DNA from: Gemmata palustris
Lineage (GTDB): Bacteria; Planctomycetota; Planctomycetia; Gemmatales; Gemmataceae
Assembly (NCBI RefSeq): GCF_017939745.1
Contig: NZ_JAGKQQ010000001.1
Location: 7,021,299-7,085,298, forward strand
Reading direction: 5' to 3'
Length of the DNA: 64,000 nucleotides
The notes under the pieces were generated by a model. The model saw only the letters and a list, made by a program, of their open reading frames with translations, searched no databases and was not told the origin of the DNA. A program made the position numbers and the translations under genes. Positions 63,266-64,000 of this stretch are shown in pieces; position 1 is the first letter of the stretch, and every line of letters begins with the position of its first letter.

Positions 63266-64000
63266 ATGCCCCGTTCGGGCTGGCTACTTCTGGTGTGCGT
63301 GTGTGCGGCCGGGGGCGCGCTCGGGGCGGTGCCGCGCCAGCCCGTGAAGTCCGTCGTTCACAGCGCACTCGACCTCGTGCCAGTCGACGACCCGTTCCCC
63401 ATCAGGCGCATGCGGGGCGCTGATGCGCGTTTGCCGCACCTACTCAAAGAACTCGAACCCGGCCCGGTCGTCCAACTACCGCGCCCGGAGTTCGAGGCCC
63501 GGGTGCGGGCGGCCGGGCGCGCCAGTTATCAGGCGAAACACGGCGCGCGGATCGCGGACGCGACCTACACCGCCGAACTCGATGGCGGCGACCTGACGGG
63601 TACGGCCGAACTCGGCATCCTGAACGCGAGCGGCGCGAGCACGTTCCTGCCCCTCGACCCCCTTAAACTGGCCGTGAGTGGTGCGAAATGGGCGCCGGGC
63701 GGTGAGGCGGTGATGGCCGTGCTGCCGACCGCGCCGAGCACGCCGAGTACTTCGGTGCCGGTCGTCTGGGTGAGCGGGGACGGGCGCCGGGTGCTGCAAT
63801 TTCGCTGGTCGCTGACCGGCACCACGGAACCCGGTGAGCGCCGGTTCGAGATGCGCGTGCCGCCGTGCCCCGCGGCCGTGCTCCAACTCGACCTGCCGGC
63901 CGACCAGGTGCCGACGACGTCCGCGGACGTGCTTCTCACGGGGCCGTTCGAGGTGCCCGGGAAACCGGCCCGGCGCGCGTGGAGCCTCCGATTCGGCGGG
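63266..64000 (+). CDS. Partial exported hypothetical protein, related to the preceding large protein
   Basis: Open frame of 245 codons that runs past the window end without a stop. It starts with ATG at 63266 and a signal peptide (SGWLLLVCVCAAGGALGAV). The segment RPEFEARVRAAGRASYQAK resembles the SPQEFQKLLDRVDQL helix of the preceding protein, and the following beta-rich part (ATYTAELDGGDLTGTAELGI, FLPLDPLKLAVSGAKW) matches its early domain in layout. So the two are probable paralogues with a shared job in the envelope. The full length and C terminus are not visible. Confidence 0.72.
   Translation, partial: MPRSGWLLLVCVCAAGGALGAVPRQPVKSVVHSALDLVPVDDPFPIRRMRGADARLPHLLKELEPGPVVQLPRPEFEARVRAAGRASYQAKHGARIADATYTAELDGGDLTGTAELGILNASGASTFLPLDPLKLAVSGAKWAPGGEAVMAVLPTAPSTPSTSVPVVWVSGDGRRVLQFRWSLTGTTEPGERRFEMRVPPCPAAVLQLDLPADQVPTTSADVLLTGPFEVPGKPARRAWSLRFGG

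Overview
The window is GC-rich, densely coding DNA from a planctomycete, most likely of the Gemmata/Gemmataceae type. The evidence is the combination of protein families that are characteristic of or expanded in that group: a TIGR02996-headed leucine-rich-repeat protein (54139-55620), a TIGR03000-like domain (41529-42404), a BBP7-type outer-membrane beta-barrel (36675-38636), DUF1501 and DUF1800 proteins, a PEP-CTERM protein, a transmembrane Ser/Thr kinase and a PilZ protein. The assignment rests on gene content only; no rRNA or tRNA was found.

Layout. 163-4435: four overlapping or closely spaced glycosyltransferases. 4511-7954: a shortened Tat-exported DUF1501 protein and a secreted two-domain hydrolase. 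7960-12380 (minus): glycosyltransferase, hexapeptide acyltransferase, glycosyltransferase and O-antigen-ligase-like protein in a translationally coupled operon. 12574-15195: large RIFT-barrel (PcRGLX/YetA-like) protein. 15551-17250: MFS transporter and DUF3307 membrane protein. 17252-22448: a DevBCA-type ABC exporter (membrane fusion protein, two permeases, and an ATPase fused to a cyclic-nucleotide-binding-like domain). 22543-28395: small proteins, PilZ protein, Tat-exported thiamine-diphosphate enzyme, Ser/Thr kinase, DinB protein. 28470-31607: a 1045-residue secreted propeller protein. 31731-32954: IS110-family element. 33006-35206: divergent GT2 and DegT aminotransferase. 35414-41270: DUF2262-like protein, PEP-CTERM protein, BBP7 barrel, PQQ-type propeller and a second IS (DDE transposase). 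41529-46786: secreted methyltransferase, thioredoxin-like protein, HAD phosphatase, Gly-rich protein, CsrA, YHS-type protein. 46977-53799: DUF1800, DUF1501, a large secreted protein and a CE15-like esterase. 54139-59299: LRR protein and two polytopic glycosyltransferases. 59472-64000: two related large secreted proteins, the second cut by the window edge.

Functional themes. The first 12 kb makes and modifies a surface glycan; the ligase-like protein and the PEP-CTERM protein fit the exosortase-linked surface systems of planctomycetes, although no exosortase lies in the window. The Dev-type cluster should export a lipid or other hydrophobic product and may be controlled by a small ligand at the ATPase. 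Many other genes encode exported proteins of the enlarged planctomycete periplasm, including two enzyme classes normally cytosolic (ThDP enzyme, SAM methyltransferase).

The most unusual feature is a dense population of palindromic repeats of several families. Two lie in frame inside glycosyltransferase genes, several sit at the stop codon of the upstream gene, and both insertion sequences, and perhaps the DUF2262 gene, lie between the two arms of a palindrome. I did not see a defence island, CRISPR array or obvious new multi-gene enzymatic system; the best candidates for new biology are the repeat/IS relationship and the cyclic-nucleotide-domain Dev exporter.
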